From: Persicitalea sp964500445
GTDB lineage: Bacteria > Bacteroidota > Bacteroidia > Cytophagales > Spirosomataceae
Reading direction: 5' to 3'
Assembly: GCA_964500445.1 (NCBI GenBank)
Contig: CAZCOG010000019.1
Span: 1 to 64,000 of the forward strand
DNA length: 64,000 nt
The notes under the pieces were generated by a model. The model was not told the origin of the DNA. It did not search any database and saw nothing but the letters and a program-made list of their open reading frames with translations. The number at the start of each line of letters is the position of its first letter. Position 1 is the stretch's first letter. Positions 52,201 to 61,362 of the stretch are shown piece after piece. The translations under genes were made by a program, and so were the position numbers.

Positions 52201-52989
52201 TTACACAAATCCATCGATTCCCAATCCAAACAAAGCGAAATCGTATTTTACAGGATCACTGGCGTCGAGCGTGCGCAAAGCAGCGGTAAGTTCGAGTGCG
52301 GTTTGCCAGTCAGTTTGGGTTCTTTGGATCATCCCCAGGTGGCGCGCTACGCGGTCTACGTGGACATCGCAAGGCATTACCAGCTGGGCGGGAGAAATAC
52401 GCTGCCAGATTCCAAAATCCACGCCGCGTTCGTCCTGCCGCACCATCCAGCGCAAAAACATATTCAGGCGCTTGCAGGTAGACTTGCGGGCGGGTGTGGC
52501 GATATGCTTGCGGGTGCGGGCCGGAAAATATTCGAGGCCACAAAACAGATTGTGGAAGGCGATCAAATTCTGCTCCGTCGTTGGCTGGATCTCCTGATTT
52601 TTGACTAAAAAAGCCTCTTCGAGCGAGTCATTTTTTGAATAGAAAGCCTGAAAAAAATGCAGGAAATAAAGCGTATCCGTAGCGTTGAAAGTACGGTGCT
52701 TAAAAGCCAGAAAGCGTTTCAGATCACTTTCCTGATGATTCAGGACAAAATCGTAAGGAGCGTGATCCATCAGCGCGGCCAGTTCCAGACTTTTGTTGAT
52801 GATGGTTTTGCGTTGTCCCCAGGCCAGCACCGCCGCCCAGAAACCCATAATTTCGATGTCCTGTTTCCGGCTGAAACGGTGCGGAATACTCACCGGGTCG
52901 TGCGGGATGAAGTCGGGACGATTGTACTCCTCGTATTTCTGCTCGAGAAGTTGGGCCAGAGATTCTGTCAAGATATTATTTTCGGACAA
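52201..52989 (-). CDS. TIGR02757 (DUF2400) family protein
   Basis: 262 residues. Conserved segments of this Bacteroidota-rich family are easily seen: FIPHDPVSIPHRFSRKQDIE, IMGFWAAVLAWGQRKTIINKS, FLAFKHRTFNATDTLYFL, RTRKHIATPARKSTCKRLNM, FLRWMVRQDERGVDFGIW and MPCDVHVDRVARHLGM. The last parts resemble helix-hairpin-helix DNA glycosylase folds, but function is undetermined. It overlaps the upstream small membrane gene by 14 bp. Confidence 0.9.
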   Translation of the reverse strand: MSENNILTESLAQLLEQKYEEYNRPDFIPHDPVSIPHRFSRKQDIEIMGFWAAVLAWGQRKTIINKSLELAALMDHAPYDFVLNHQESDLKRFLAFKHRTFNATDTLYFLHFFQAFYSKNDSLEEAFLVKNQEIQPTTEQNLIAFHNLFCGLEYFPARTRKHIATPARKSTCKRLNMFLRWMVRQDERGVDFGIWQRISPAQLVMPCDVHVDRVARHLGMIQRTQTDWQTALELTAALRTLDASDPVKYDFALFGLGIDGFV

Positions 52990-53185
52990 CCTTACCGAGC
53001 AGATAGGCGAGCCCTTGCGAAATGCCGGAAAAGATCATCACCAGCGTAGAAAAAAGAAACGTAAAAACGGCAATGAAGGGGTACATGAGCGCAAAAACGA
53101 AGCTCCAAACTTTGTAGCCAACGGTCTTTTTCTGTTCGGCACGCTCTTCTTCGCGTCGTGACCGGTACTCGGGGGAGTGTTTCAT
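52976..53185 (-). CDS. Small one- to two-span membrane protein
   Basis: 69 residues from ATG 53185; a reading from 53230 would start in the palindromic repeat. A charged N-terminus (EYRSRREEERAEQKK) precedes one long hydrophobic stretch (about residues 25-62), possibly two helices, ending in a basic tail. No known family. The 14-bp overlap with the TIGR02757 gene suggests a transcription unit with it. Confidence 0.6.
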   Translation of the reverse strand: MKHSPEYRSRREEERAEQKKTVGYKVWSFVFALMYPFIAVFTFLFSTLVMIFSGISQGLAYLLGKVVRK

Positions 53186-53210
53186 GGATGTAGATTCTGG
53201 ACGTTGGAGA

Positions 53211-53267
53211 CTGGATATTGGACCTGACACTGGTGGAATGAACTAGCGTCCAATGTCCAATATCCAG
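53211..53267. repeat. Intergenic palindrome (TGGATATTGGAC-type arms)
   Basis: Perfect 13-bp arms (53211-53223 and 53255-53267), with further TTGGA/TCCAA words around them from 53190 to 53275. It lies between the small membrane gene and the LysM gene. Confidence 0.75.
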
Positions 53268-53270
53268 CCC

Positions 53271-54212
53271 TCAATTAGGCGAGATATAGCTGATCTCGGC
53301 CCTAAAACGGCGGCTATTGGGGGAAAGTTTCTCAAAGGCCCGCGCCGAGAGCTTAATGACGATGTCCTCATTGGAACTTGTACCGGGAATCCGTCCGACT
53401 ACTTTCACCCAGATTTCCTCCTGGTTGTATTGATTTTTTACCTGTATCAAAGTACCCAACGGTGCGGTGCGGTGCAAGGCTAAGTACTTGCTGCTACTTT
53501 CACCGGTGTCGATTATTTCGGCCAGGCCCGATTCGCTCATGCGTCTTCCGGTGGGCTCCTTCGGCACGGGCGCAGGTTCTTCAACGGGCTTCGTGGGTTT
53601 TTCTGCTACTACGGGTGCGGGTTCTTCTTTTTTCTCGGCTGGCTTGGGAGCAGGGAAGGGGGTAATGCTCGGGTTCCGTTCGGTATAAGCTTTTTCCGAA
53701 ACAATCAAGTCCTGACCCAGAATGACATTGTCGGAAGTCATACCATTCCATTTACGGATATCGGCCATCAGTACCCCATACTTGACGGCGATGCTGTACA
53801 GCGTCTGACCCTGTTCCACGGTATGCATTCCCGGCGCGTTACTGACGGTAGTTTCTGCTTTTCTGGCCTCTCTTTTTTCTTCTCTGGCGGCGGCTTTTTC
53901 TTCGCGGGCGATGGCCTTGGCCGACTTGCGGGATGTGTAAGGTACCCGAATCACCTGTCCCGCCCGCAGAGCGTCGGCCATCCCTTCATTGGCGGCCCGG
54001 ATATCGTTGACTGCCACGCCATACCGGCGCATAACTGCGTATAAGGTTTGGCCGGGATCGACTTTGTGCAGGATATAGGTTTTGCCATTGGCTACTTCCT
54101 TCCCTACGGAGTCAGGCAGGGATAGGGCCGGGGTGAAGGTAGTTGCGGCTCGTGAAGTAACCGTTGACAAAAGGACAAATAAAAAGAGAACTAAACTCAG
54201 CAATGGCTTCAT
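53271..54212 (-). CDS. Double-LysM protein with C-terminal RlpA-like (DPBB) domain
   Basis: 313 residues with a signal peptide. Two LysM modules: ILHKVDPGQTLYAVMRRYGV (about 46-93) and HTVEQGQTLYSIAVKYGVLM (about 128-175). A Lys/Ala-rich and then Pro/Glu-rich linker leads to a C-terminal double-psi beta-barrel (LGTLIQVKNQYNQEEIWVKV, DIVIKLSARAFEKL), the fold of RlpA septal lytic transglycosylases. The catalytic Asp of RlpA cannot be assigned with confidence. It binds peptidoglycan in the periplasm. It starts one base after the DUF4905 gene's stop. Confidence 0.85.
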   Translation of the reverse strand: MKPLLSLVLFLFVLLSTVTSRAATTFTPALSLPDSVGKEVANGKTYILHKVDPGQTLYAVMRRYGVAVNDIRAANEGMADALRAGQVIRVPYTSRKSAKAIAREEKAAAREEKREARKAETTVSNAPGMHTVEQGQTLYSIAVKYGVLMADIRKWNGMTSDNVILGQDLIVSEKAYTERNPSITPFPAPKPAEKKEEPAPVVAEKPTKPVEEPAPVPKEPTGRRMSESGLAEIIDTGESSSKYLALHRTAPLGTLIQVKNQYNQEEIWVKVVGRIPGTSSNEDIVIKLSARAFEKLSPNSRRFRAEISYISPN

Positions 54213-54213
54213 T

Positions 54214-55044
54214 TCAGTGTGTCAGTGTTAGGCTATTCAGTTCATGGGTGTTTCGCAGAAACACCAGATGATTATTTTTTAATAAAACAGTATCAAGACT
54301 TATGCCTGGACGCTTGTCACTCAGGTGGTTGTGATAGATTATTTCTCTGTTTCGAGTCACAACCAACAGATACTGAGTCGTTTTTTTCTGATCGTAAAGA
54401 TAATAAGAAAAGACCAAATAGGGGTCTGATTCCAGATAATCAATGGCAATGACGTTCTCCACGCCCACCATTCTCTCCAAAAACGCAGAAAGCTCATTGA
54501 AGTATATATCCTGCGGTTGGTACCGAATGGGAATAGAGTGTTTGGGTATAGTAAGAGGGGGCAAATCCTTTTCCAGGACTGGGTTTTTCAAAAATCCCAG
54601 CAGGCTATCGCACACTTGATACTGAATCGTTTCCGCCTGCTTTTGCGCCACAACGATCTGCTCAGAATCAGGCAGACTTCTCACGAATAGCCAGCCGGGC
54701 AGAGCCCAGACTAATTCGCCACTGGCGACCGACATTGTTAGCAGGTCGGTCGGTTCAGGAATGTCGGGAAAGCGGTAGTTGTGCAAAAATACCCGGTTAC
54801 CGGCAAAACCCGCCAGGGTCGTCCACCAGTCGGTGGCCGAGGGAGATGCCTGCCAAAGTACCTGGTTGGAGGTCAGGTCCAGCAGCGCCCAGGATACTGT
54901 TTTCGTTTCGGCGTCGCGCAATTCCACGATCCACTCGTCGCGGACAGGATGAGGGATGATCCGCCAGATAGTTTCAGAAAAAGTGTGCGAAAAGAAGTTC
55001 AAAGTTGACGTTGGATTTTGGACGTTGGATTTTGGACAATACAT
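54214..55044 (-). CDS. DUF4905 protein
   Basis: 276 residues if read from ATG 55044. The first ~15 residues then come from the TTGGATTTTGGAC word repeat, so the true start may be a TTG near residue 15 just before FFSHTFSETIWRI. Beta-propeller-like strands follow (WRIIPHPVRDEWIVEL, TVSWALLDLTSNQVLW, LLTMSVASGELVWALPGWLF), as in DUF4905. The protein lacks a signal peptide. Function unknown. It is one base from the LysM gene and divergent from kdsB across the repeat. Confidence 0.8.
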   Translation of the reverse strand: MYCPKSNVQNPTSTLNFFSHTFSETIWRIIPHPVRDEWIVELRDAETKTVSWALLDLTSNQVLWQASPSATDWWTTLAGFAGNRVFLHNYRFPDIPEPTDLLTMSVASGELVWALPGWLFVRSLPDSEQIVVAQKQAETIQYQVCDSLLGFLKNPVLEKDLPPLTIPKHSIPIRYQPQDIYFNELSAFLERMVGVENVIAIDYLESDPYLVFSYYLYDQKKTTQYLLVVTRNREIIYHNHLSDKRPGISLDTVLLKNNHLVFLRNTHELNSLTLTH

Positions 55045-55118
55045 TTGGGTCAGCCTCTTCGTTCCTTATTGCAACCGCACCAACCAGTCTAACGTCCAAA
55101 ATCCAAAATCTAACGTCC
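55005..55118. repeat. Intergenic palindrome of TTGGATTTTGGACG words
   Basis: Left unit 55005-55036 has two head-to-tail copies of GACGTTGGATTTTG. Right unit 55088-55118 is their near-perfect inverted counterpart (AACGTCCAAAATCC). It fills the whole DUF4905/kdsB divergent gap and supplies the candidate start codon of DUF4905. Confidence 0.75.
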
Positions 55119-55120
55119 TT

Positions 55121-55858
55121 ATGCAAATCGTTGGCATCATTCCCGCCCGCTACGCTTCCACCCGCTTTCCTGCCAAAGCTTTGGCCGAAATCGGCGGCGT
55201 CAGTATGATCCGCCGGGTATACGAACAGGCCAAATTGTCGTCCCGGTTATCACAGGTAGTTATCGCTACCGATGATGACCGTATATTCGACCACGTGCAA
55301 TCGTTCGGTGGCAAGGTAGTCATGACCTCGGGCAACCACCAGAGTGGTACTGATCGCTGTTTCGAGGCTCTGCAGTACTTGGAAGGCGTGTACGACTATG
55401 TTATCAACATTCAGGGCGACGAACCGTTCATTCAACCTACCCAGATCAACCGTCTGGCTTCCGTGCTGAACGGGCAAACCCAACTTGCCACGCTGGTAAA
55501 AGTGATCGAAGACGCCGAGACGCTGTTTAATCCAAACACGCCCAAAGTACTGCTCAGTGCGAGCCGGAATGTGCTTTATTTTAGTCGCCAGACGGTTCCA
55601 TACCTCCGCGAAGTGGAAAAATCGGACTGGCTAACCCGCCATACTTTTTACAAACATATTGGAATTTACGCGTACCGTACCGACGTTTTGGCCCAAATCA
55701 CGCAGCTGCCCGTATCGACGCTGGAAAAAGCCGAGGCGCTGGAACAACTTCGCTGGCTGGAAAACGACTACACGATCCAGGCCGTTATCACGCCCGATGA
55801 TTCGCATGGCATCGACACGCCGGCGGATTTGGAGCGCGTGGCACGAAAGTTTTTGTAA
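55121..55858 (+). CDS. kdsB: 3-deoxy-manno-octulosonate cytidylyltransferase
   Basis: 245 residues from ATG 55121, which sits at the end of the palindromic repeat; a longer upstream reading is rejected. The N-terminal GIIPARYASTRFPAKALAEIGG is the CTP-binding signature of KdsB, followed by VIATDDDRIF, INIQGDEPFI and a C-terminal GIDTPADLERV. It activates Kdo as CMP-Kdo for lipid A-core synthesis in the cytoplasm. It is followed by a 197-bp gap before PorX. Confidence 0.95.
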   Translation: MQIVGIIPARYASTRFPAKALAEIGGVSMIRRVYEQAKLSSRLSQVVIATDDDRIFDHVQSFGGKVVMTSGNHQSGTDRCFEALQYLEGVYDYVINIQGDEPFIQPTQINRLASVLNGQTQLATLVKVIEDAETLFNPNTPKVLLSASRNVLYFSRQTVPYLREVEKSDWLTRHTFYKHIGIYAYRTDVLAQITQLPVSTLEKAEALEQLRWLENDYTIQAVITPDDSHGIDTPADLERVARKFL

Positions 55859-56055
55859 AACGTGCGGATTTGTCGTTTCGTTGATTTGTTGGCTTCTAGC
55901 GGGTTAGCTCATCCGCCTGCTTTTTGTCTTGAACCCATAAGTACGCGATAGGCATTTTCTGCGTTTAAACTAAATTATTATAGCCGATTGTGTTGATTGT
56001 TTCGTGTCAATTACCGACCGCTGTCAGTCAATAACACCCATAAAACCTCTAACTT

Positions 56056-57621
56056 ATGCAATACAATATCCTGTGGGCCGATGATGAGATCGACCTTTTG
56101 AAACCACACATTATGTTCCTGACCAACAAGGGCTGCACCGTGACACCCGTCAACAGCGGAGCCGATGCCCTTGACAAAGTTGAGAGCGAGCGATACGACA
56201 TCGTCTTTCTGGATGAAATGATGCCCGGTATGACGGGGCTGGAAACACTGGCCCAAATAAAGCAAATGCGCCCTTCCCTGCCTGTGGTGATGATAACCAA
56301 AAGCGAGGAGGAGCACATCATGGAGGACGCCATCGGCTCCAAAATCGCCGACTACCTCATTAAGCCCCTTAACCCAAACCAAATTCTGCTTTCGGTCAAG
56401 AAAATCCTGGATAATAAACGGCTTGTCACCGAAAAAACGACGCTTAGCTACCAACAGGAGTTCCGCAATCTGGCCATGCAGTACCAGGACCGTGTCGGGC
56501 ACGAGGAGTGGGCGGATATTTATAAAAAACTCATTTATTGGGAGTTGGAGCTGGAAAGTTCGCAGGATCAGGGTATGGCGGAGGTATTTGCCATGCAAAA
56601 GAGCGACGCCAACAATAATTTTGCTAAGTTTATCGAGGAGGAGTACGACGGCTGGCTGAATGATCCCCGCGCCGATCGTCCTATTTTGTCACACCAGCTA
56701 ATGAAGCAGAAGGTATTCCCGCATCTGAAAGGCAGCGGCGAACCCCTGTTTTTCCTGCTGATCGACAATTTTCGCTACGACCAGTGGAAGATGATTCAGT
56801 CAGTGATGCAGGATTACTTCACAATTGAAGAAGAGTCTTCTTATTATTCCATACTACCAACAACGACCGGTTATGCCCGCAATGCCATTTTTGCCGGGCT
56901 CATGCCCAGCGAAATCGAGCGAAAGTACCCGCAGTGGTGGGTAAGCGATGAGAACACGCCCGATGGTGAGGAAGGGCTGAACAAATACGAAAGCGAACTT
57001 CTGCAAAAGCAACTCGACTGGAACCGCCTGGACGTGAAGATGTCCTACCACAAAATCCTGAATACGAACCAGGGCAAATCGTTGGTTGACAACTTTAACA
57101 ATATGATGGGCAATGCGCTCAATGTGGTAGTTTACAACTTCGTCGATATGCTGTCCCACGCCCGCACCGACGTGCAGATGATCAAAGAACTGGCACCGGA
57201 TGAGGCCGCTTACCGCTCCATTACCAAGTCGTGGTTCCAGCATTCACCGCTGCTGGATTTCATTAAAAAAGTAGCCGAGAAAAAAGGACGACTGATTCTG
57301 ACTACCGACCATGGGATGATTCGGGTGCAGAAACCGGCCAAGATTATTGGTTACCGGGAGACCAACACGAACCTGCGCTATAAGCATGGTAAGAATCTGG
57401 GCTTCGACGACAACCACCTGCTGGTCTGCCGCAAGCCGGAGCGGTTTTTCCTGCCCAAACCGCACGTTTCCACTTCCTATGTTTTTACCAAGGAGGATTA
57501 TTTCTTTGCCTACCCAAACAACTATAATCAGTACGTCAACTTGTACCGTGACACATTCCAGCACGGTGGAGTGTCGTTGGAAGAAGTCATTATTCCTTTT
57601 ATCGATATGAAAGCAAAGTGA
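56056..57621 (+). CDS. porX: PorX, type IX secretion two-component response regulator with PglZ domain
   Basis: 521 residues. The receiver domain (residues 1-120) has the acidic pair WADDEID, phospho-acceptor Asp53 in VFLDEMMPG, the Thr in MITKSEEEH and Lys in YLIKPL. The long middle is helical, and the C-terminal PglZ/alkaline-phosphatase-like domain starts near 225 (FFLLIDNFRYDQWKM) with HARTD and LTTDHGMI as later metal-site segments. PorX with sensor PorY and sigma factor SigP controls type IX secretion genes. A nearly complete, normal PorX. The partner kinase is not in the window. Confidence 0.95.
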   Translation: MQYNILWADDEIDLLKPHIMFLTNKGCTVTPVNSGADALDKVESERYDIVFLDEMMPGMTGLETLAQIKQMRPSLPVVMITKSEEEHIMEDAIGSKIADYLIKPLNPNQILLSVKKILDNKRLVTEKTTLSYQQEFRNLAMQYQDRVGHEEWADIYKKLIYWELELESSQDQGMAEVFAMQKSDANNNFAKFIEEEYDGWLNDPRADRPILSHQLMKQKVFPHLKGSGEPLFFLLIDNFRYDQWKMIQSVMQDYFTIEEESSYYSILPTTTGYARNAIFAGLMPSEIERKYPQWWVSDENTPDGEEGLNKYESELLQKQLDWNRLDVKMSYHKILNTNQGKSLVDNFNNMMGNALNVVVYNFVDMLSHARTDVQMIKELAPDEAAYRSITKSWFQHSPLLDFIKKVAEKKGRLILTTDHGMIRVQKPAKIIGYRETNTNLRYKHGKNLGFDDNHLLVCRKPERFFLPKPHVSTSYVFTKEDYFFAYPNNYNQYVNLYRDTFQHGGVSLEEVIIPFIDMKAK

Positions 57622-57674
57622 TCGTTGACCAACCTATCTGGCGCGACATGGCTTAACGATTCAGACTTTTGTGT

Positions 57675-57682
57675 TAAATTTG
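57675..57682 (+). promoter_or_regulatory. Candidate -7 box for the response regulator/phytochrome operon
   Basis: TAAATTTG is an exact TAnnTTTG match, about 100 bp before ATG 57785. The -33 partner is not clear. Confidence 0.45.
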
Positions 57683-57784
57683 CATTAAGCTTCAGCTGTG
57701 CATCCTTAACTGTTCTGTTGACGTATCTTTTCGGTTGAAAGAATATTAAGGGTCAAGCAGTTGCTAATTTCCACAACGATAGAT

Positions 57785-58243
57785 ATGGTATCACCAGCAT
57801 TCAGTTTTCCAGATTTCAAGCCAAAAGTATATTTGGTGGATGATGATGAGGATGACCGTTTTCTTTTCCTGGATGCGATTACGGAATTGCAGCATGAATT
57901 GATCATCAAAGAGTTTGCCGATGGCGAATCCTTGATGAACACGCTCACCAAGACTGTCGAATTGCCGGATATTATTTTCCTGGATTTGAATATGCCTCGA
58001 CTAGGCGGTCTCGAGTGCCTTGATTTTTTACGGAAAAAGCTGGGTGATACAATCACCAAAGTGTTCATCATTTCTACGAGCTCTTCGGTAGATATGATCG
58101 AAACTACCAAAAATAAGGGGGCCGATCATTATATTTGTAAGCCCAGGGACTTTAATGAACTCAAAATATTGCTTAGAATTGCTTTGCAAAAAGCAATTTC
58201 TCCCACTTCGTCTCCTTTCTTGCTAAATGAACTGGTTAAGTAG
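57785..58243 (+). CDS. Single-domain response regulator (Rcp1/CheY-like)
   Basis: 152 residues from ATG 57785. Receiver only: acidic pair in VYLVDDDEDDRF, phospho-acceptor Asp67 in IIFLDLNMPRLGG, Ser/Thr in IISTSSS and Lys in YICKPRDF. It carries no output domain, like the Rcp1 regulators coded beside cyanobacterial phytochromes. It lies 40 bp upstream of the bacteriophytochrome ATG, so it is the likely phosphorelay partner. Confidence 0.9.
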   Translation: MVSPAFSFPDFKPKVYLVDDDEDDRFLFLDAITELQHELIIKEFADGESLMNTLTKTVELPDIIFLDLNMPRLGGLECLDFLRKKLGDTITKVFIISTSSSVDMIETTKNKGADHYICKPRDFNELKILLRIALQKAISPTSSPFLLNELVK

Positions 58244-58283
58244 CCCCCTCCAAAGCTATTTAACCAGTTCATCTGGACCTAAA

Positions 58284-60563
58284 ATGATCGATCTGACTAA
58301 TAAGACGGTCGCGACTATTGAGGATTGCGACCAGGAACCTATCCATATTCCAGGTACTATTCAGCCCCATGGTTACCTGGTGGCCATTACTCCCCAGGAC
58401 GGTACCATCACCCATTGCAGCGCAAACCTGTCCCGTCTCCTTTCGCTCCCTTTACAGGATATTCTGGGGAAAAGCATTTTTGAAATGTTTCCCCACCAAC
58501 GGGGTACTTTCAGCAAATGCCTGAGCGAAGATTGGCAGAATCAGGTACTTACTTTTGAGCAAGCGGAGCTTGCCTACCATATTGCAGTACATCGGGTCGA
58601 CGGCCTGATTGTTCTGGAATTTGAAGCGGTGTCGGAAAGTCAACCTGAAACGATTTCGGTACCCGAACTACTCCGCCTGGTCAAAGCACCCGATAGCCTG
58701 CTCAGTCTTTGCGAAACTGTGGCGGTAGAAGTAAAGAGAAGTCTGGGCTATGATCGCGTGATGGTCTACCGGTTCGATACCGAAGACCATTCGGGAGAGG
58801 TAGTTGCCGAGAGCCTGGCAGACGGGATGGAACCTTATTTAGGGCTTCGTTACCCGGCGGGTGACATTCCGCCACAGGCGCGGGCCCTGTACGTGCGCAA
58901 CACCCTGCGTTCCATCAACGATACGAGCGCTGATCCCGTGCCGCTTTTTGCCGGTATGGTCAATGCTGCGAGCGGAATTCCCATGCAATTGGATTTGTCC
59001 CATGCTTATCTGCGCAGTGTGTCGCCTATCCATATTCAGTACTTACATAATATGGGCGTGGGTGCTTCCTTTTCCATTTCGCTGGTTAAAGACGGGAAGC
59101 TTTGGGGACTCATAGCCTGCCACCACCGCTCTGCCCATCATCCGACGCCCGCGCAGCGAAACACCGCCCAGATGATCGGCATGTTGCTGTCTTCTCAAAT
59201 TGAGCTGCTCGAACGTACGCAGCAGTCGGCAGAAATGCGAACCGGCGAAAAACAACTGGATGCCATCATGCAGCTATTCGAGAGCGAAGAGGATTTCAGC
59301 CTCGCTGCCCTGGCGGAAAAACCGGAGCTGCTGACTATTGCCGATGCGGCGGGTGTGGCTATTGTGGTAAAGGAGAAAGTATACACCCAAGGTACCACAC
59401 CGCCTTCGGACGCAATTCATGAACTGGTGGAATTTCTGCAGCACTCGCGCTATTCCAGAGAAGGTTTCTCGACTAAAAACCTGGCGGGCCATCATTCCGC
59501 CGCCAGTGCCTTTGAAGATGTCGCCTCAGGGATCATTTATCAAGCCCTCGACTATTCATCTGCTGATAGTATCATCTGGTTCAGGCCCGGATTGTTGCAA
59601 ACCGTCCTCTGGGCCGGCCAACCCCAATCAGCAAAAAGTACCGACAACAGCAAGAAGCTAACCCCACGCAACTCGTTCAGCGCCTGGCAGCAAACCGTCC
59701 GTGATGTAAGCGAACCCTGGTCAGACGCACAGGTACAGGTCACCGCTCGGCTGGCTTTTGCCCTTCGCAAGCAGCTACGCACCCTGCAAATTCAGGAGGA
59801 AGCCGACCAGCAGCGAGCGTTCAACGAAAGACTGATGGCGGTCAACGAAGAGCTTGAAAATATCAACTGGATCAGCACGCACGATCTGCGGGAGCCGCTG
59901 CGAAAAATTCAGGTGCTGGCAAGTCGGGCGCTTAGCAAGGATTCCCAGAATTTGTCCGAGATTTTGCTCGATTCGATCAACCGGATGCATGGTTCTGCCA
60001 AGCGGATGCAGCAGTTGCTTGACGACATTTCGGCTTACTCCACGGTTTCGGCTAAAAATAAGGCGGTTGATAAAGTGGATTTGAAGGAACTCGTGCACGA
60101 TATTTCCTTAGAAAAAGCGGATGATTTTCAGGAACAAGGGGCAAAACTCGAAGTAGGTGATTTGCCCAGCATTTCGGGTATTTCATTTCAGTTGAAACAG
60201 GTGTTTTTGAACCTCATCAATAATTCACTGAAATTCGGAAAGCCCGATGAGTCCAATATCATTTCCATTCAGGTCACATCGCCTACTGCGTCGGCACTTG
60301 AGGCTTTCGGAATATCCCCTCAAAACTACTTCGCTGTGGTAGTCCGGGACATCGGGGTGGGATTTGACCCGATATACAACCGTAGGATCTTCCAACTTTT
60401 TCAGCGCCTCAACAATGAATCTGACGGTAAAAATGGCACAGGTATTGGTCTGGCAATATGCAAAAAAGTAATGCTCAATCACGAAGGTTTTATTTGGGCC
60501 GAGAGTACGCTCGATGTAGGGAGTGACTTTTACCTGATTTTTCCAAAATCAGTTCTGTCATGA
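58284..60563 (+). CDS. bphP: Bacteriophytochrome histidine kinase
   Basis: 759 residues from ATG 58284 (an upstream start at 58227 is less likely). Order: PAS with biliverdin Cys15 in DCDQEPIHIPGTIQPHG, GAF with the DIP-type motif YPAGDIPPQARALY and the chromophore-pocket His in IQYLHNMGVGASF, then PHY with the tongue motifs WFRP, WAG and PRNSF. Then HisKA with His533 (STHDLREPLRK), and HATPase with N-box NLINNSLKF, DIGVGFD and GTGIGLA. It senses red/far-red light and phosphorylates a response regulator. The downstream heme oxygenase would make its chromophore. All canonical residues are present. Confidence 0.95.
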   Translation: MIDLTNKTVATIEDCDQEPIHIPGTIQPHGYLVAITPQDGTITHCSANLSRLLSLPLQDILGKSIFEMFPHQRGTFSKCLSEDWQNQVLTFEQAELAYHIAVHRVDGLIVLEFEAVSESQPETISVPELLRLVKAPDSLLSLCETVAVEVKRSLGYDRVMVYRFDTEDHSGEVVAESLADGMEPYLGLRYPAGDIPPQARALYVRNTLRSINDTSADPVPLFAGMVNAASGIPMQLDLSHAYLRSVSPIHIQYLHNMGVGASFSISLVKDGKLWGLIACHHRSAHHPTPAQRNTAQMIGMLLSSQIELLERTQQSAEMRTGEKQLDAIMQLFESEEDFSLAALAEKPELLTIADAAGVAIVVKEKVYTQGTTPPSDAIHELVEFLQHSRYSREGFSTKNLAGHHSAASAFEDVASGIIYQALDYSSADSIIWFRPGLLQTVLWAGQPQSAKSTDNSKKLTPRNSFSAWQQTVRDVSEPWSDAQVQVTARLAFALRKQLRTLQIQEEADQQRAFNERLMAVNEELENINWISTHDLREPLRKIQVLASRALSKDSQNLSEILLDSINRMHGSAKRMQQLLDDISAYSTVSAKNKAVDKVDLKELVHDISLEKADDFQEQGAKLEVGDLPSISGISFQLKQVFLNLINNSLKFGKPDESNIISIQVTSPTASALEAFGISPQNYFAVVVRDIGVGFDPIYNRRIFQLFQRLNNESDGKNGTGIGLAICKKVMLNHEGFIWAESTLDVGSDFYLIFPKSVLS

Positions 60564-61189
60564 TGCTGCACACCCCCTCTGAATCGGGTAAAGCCATTTT
60601 GGCCTCAGAAGGCTTCATGAAGAGGCTAAAGACAGAAACCCAGCCACAGCACCAATCCCTGGAACGGACCGAACTGAGTCGCCGGGTAATGAGTCCGATG
60701 CTTTCCCGGGAAAACTACCTGGAAATTCTCTACGCTTTCTACGGCGCGTTTACTCCTTTGGAAAGTCAGGTGCAGGCTACCCTCACTGCCAGGTATCCGA
60801 CTCTGAAATTTGTCCCGCGCGGTCCGTTGGTAGTTGATGATATCAGGCAGCTTTCGGGTACTTTCAATCCGGTTGAATTTCCTGCCGAAAAAAGCGATGA
60901 ATCAAAGGAAACGCTTACTTTACCCGAAGCGCTGGGCGTGATGTATGTACTCGAGGGCTCCAAACTCGGCGGAAAAATAATCAGCCGACAACTTGAAAAG
61001 TCTATGGGTGTACTGCCGACACTGGGAGGTAGTTTCTTTGCTGCCGGAGCCATTGAAGACTGGAAAAACTTCCAGTCCGCCTGCGAAAACTACGTTGCGC
61101 AACATCCCGACAAGGCCGATACGATCATCGAATCCGCAAAAGCTACTTTCCGCTGGATTGAAGCCTGTTTTCAAAAAAATCACAGTTAG
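60560..61189 (+). CDS. bphO: Biliverdin-producing heme oxygenase
   Basis: 209 residues. The proximal heme ligand is His31 in ETQPQHQSLE and the distal helix has VLEGSKLGGKIISRQL (GxxxGG). It overlaps the phytochrome stop by 4 bp (ATGA type), showing translational coupling. It opens heme to biliverdin, CO and iron in the cytoplasm, providing the bilin for the phytochrome upstream. The N-terminal ~20 residues are a little longer than usual; the Met at residue 20 is a shorter alternative. Confidence 0.93.
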   Translation: MMLHTPSESGKAILASEGFMKRLKTETQPQHQSLERTELSRRVMSPMLSRENYLEILYAFYGAFTPLESQVQATLTARYPTLKFVPRGPLVVDDIRQLSGTFNPVEFPAEKSDESKETLTLPEALGVMYVLEGSKLGGKIISRQLEKSMGVLPTLGGSFFAAGAIEDWKNFQSACENYVAQHPDKADTIIESAKATFRWIEACFQKNHS

Positions 61190-61362
61190 TTAAATTCTAA
61201 GTAATTGTTTGACAGTCTATTCAATTGAACATTCCATTACCCACCGCTTAATCAATTTATTTGAAAAAGGACGAGAGAAAGAATAAATTGAGCAATCATT
61301 TCGAGTAACGTTTCCGGCGGTCGATCGACCTGCCAGGTTGTTTTACACAAAACTACTCTGCT

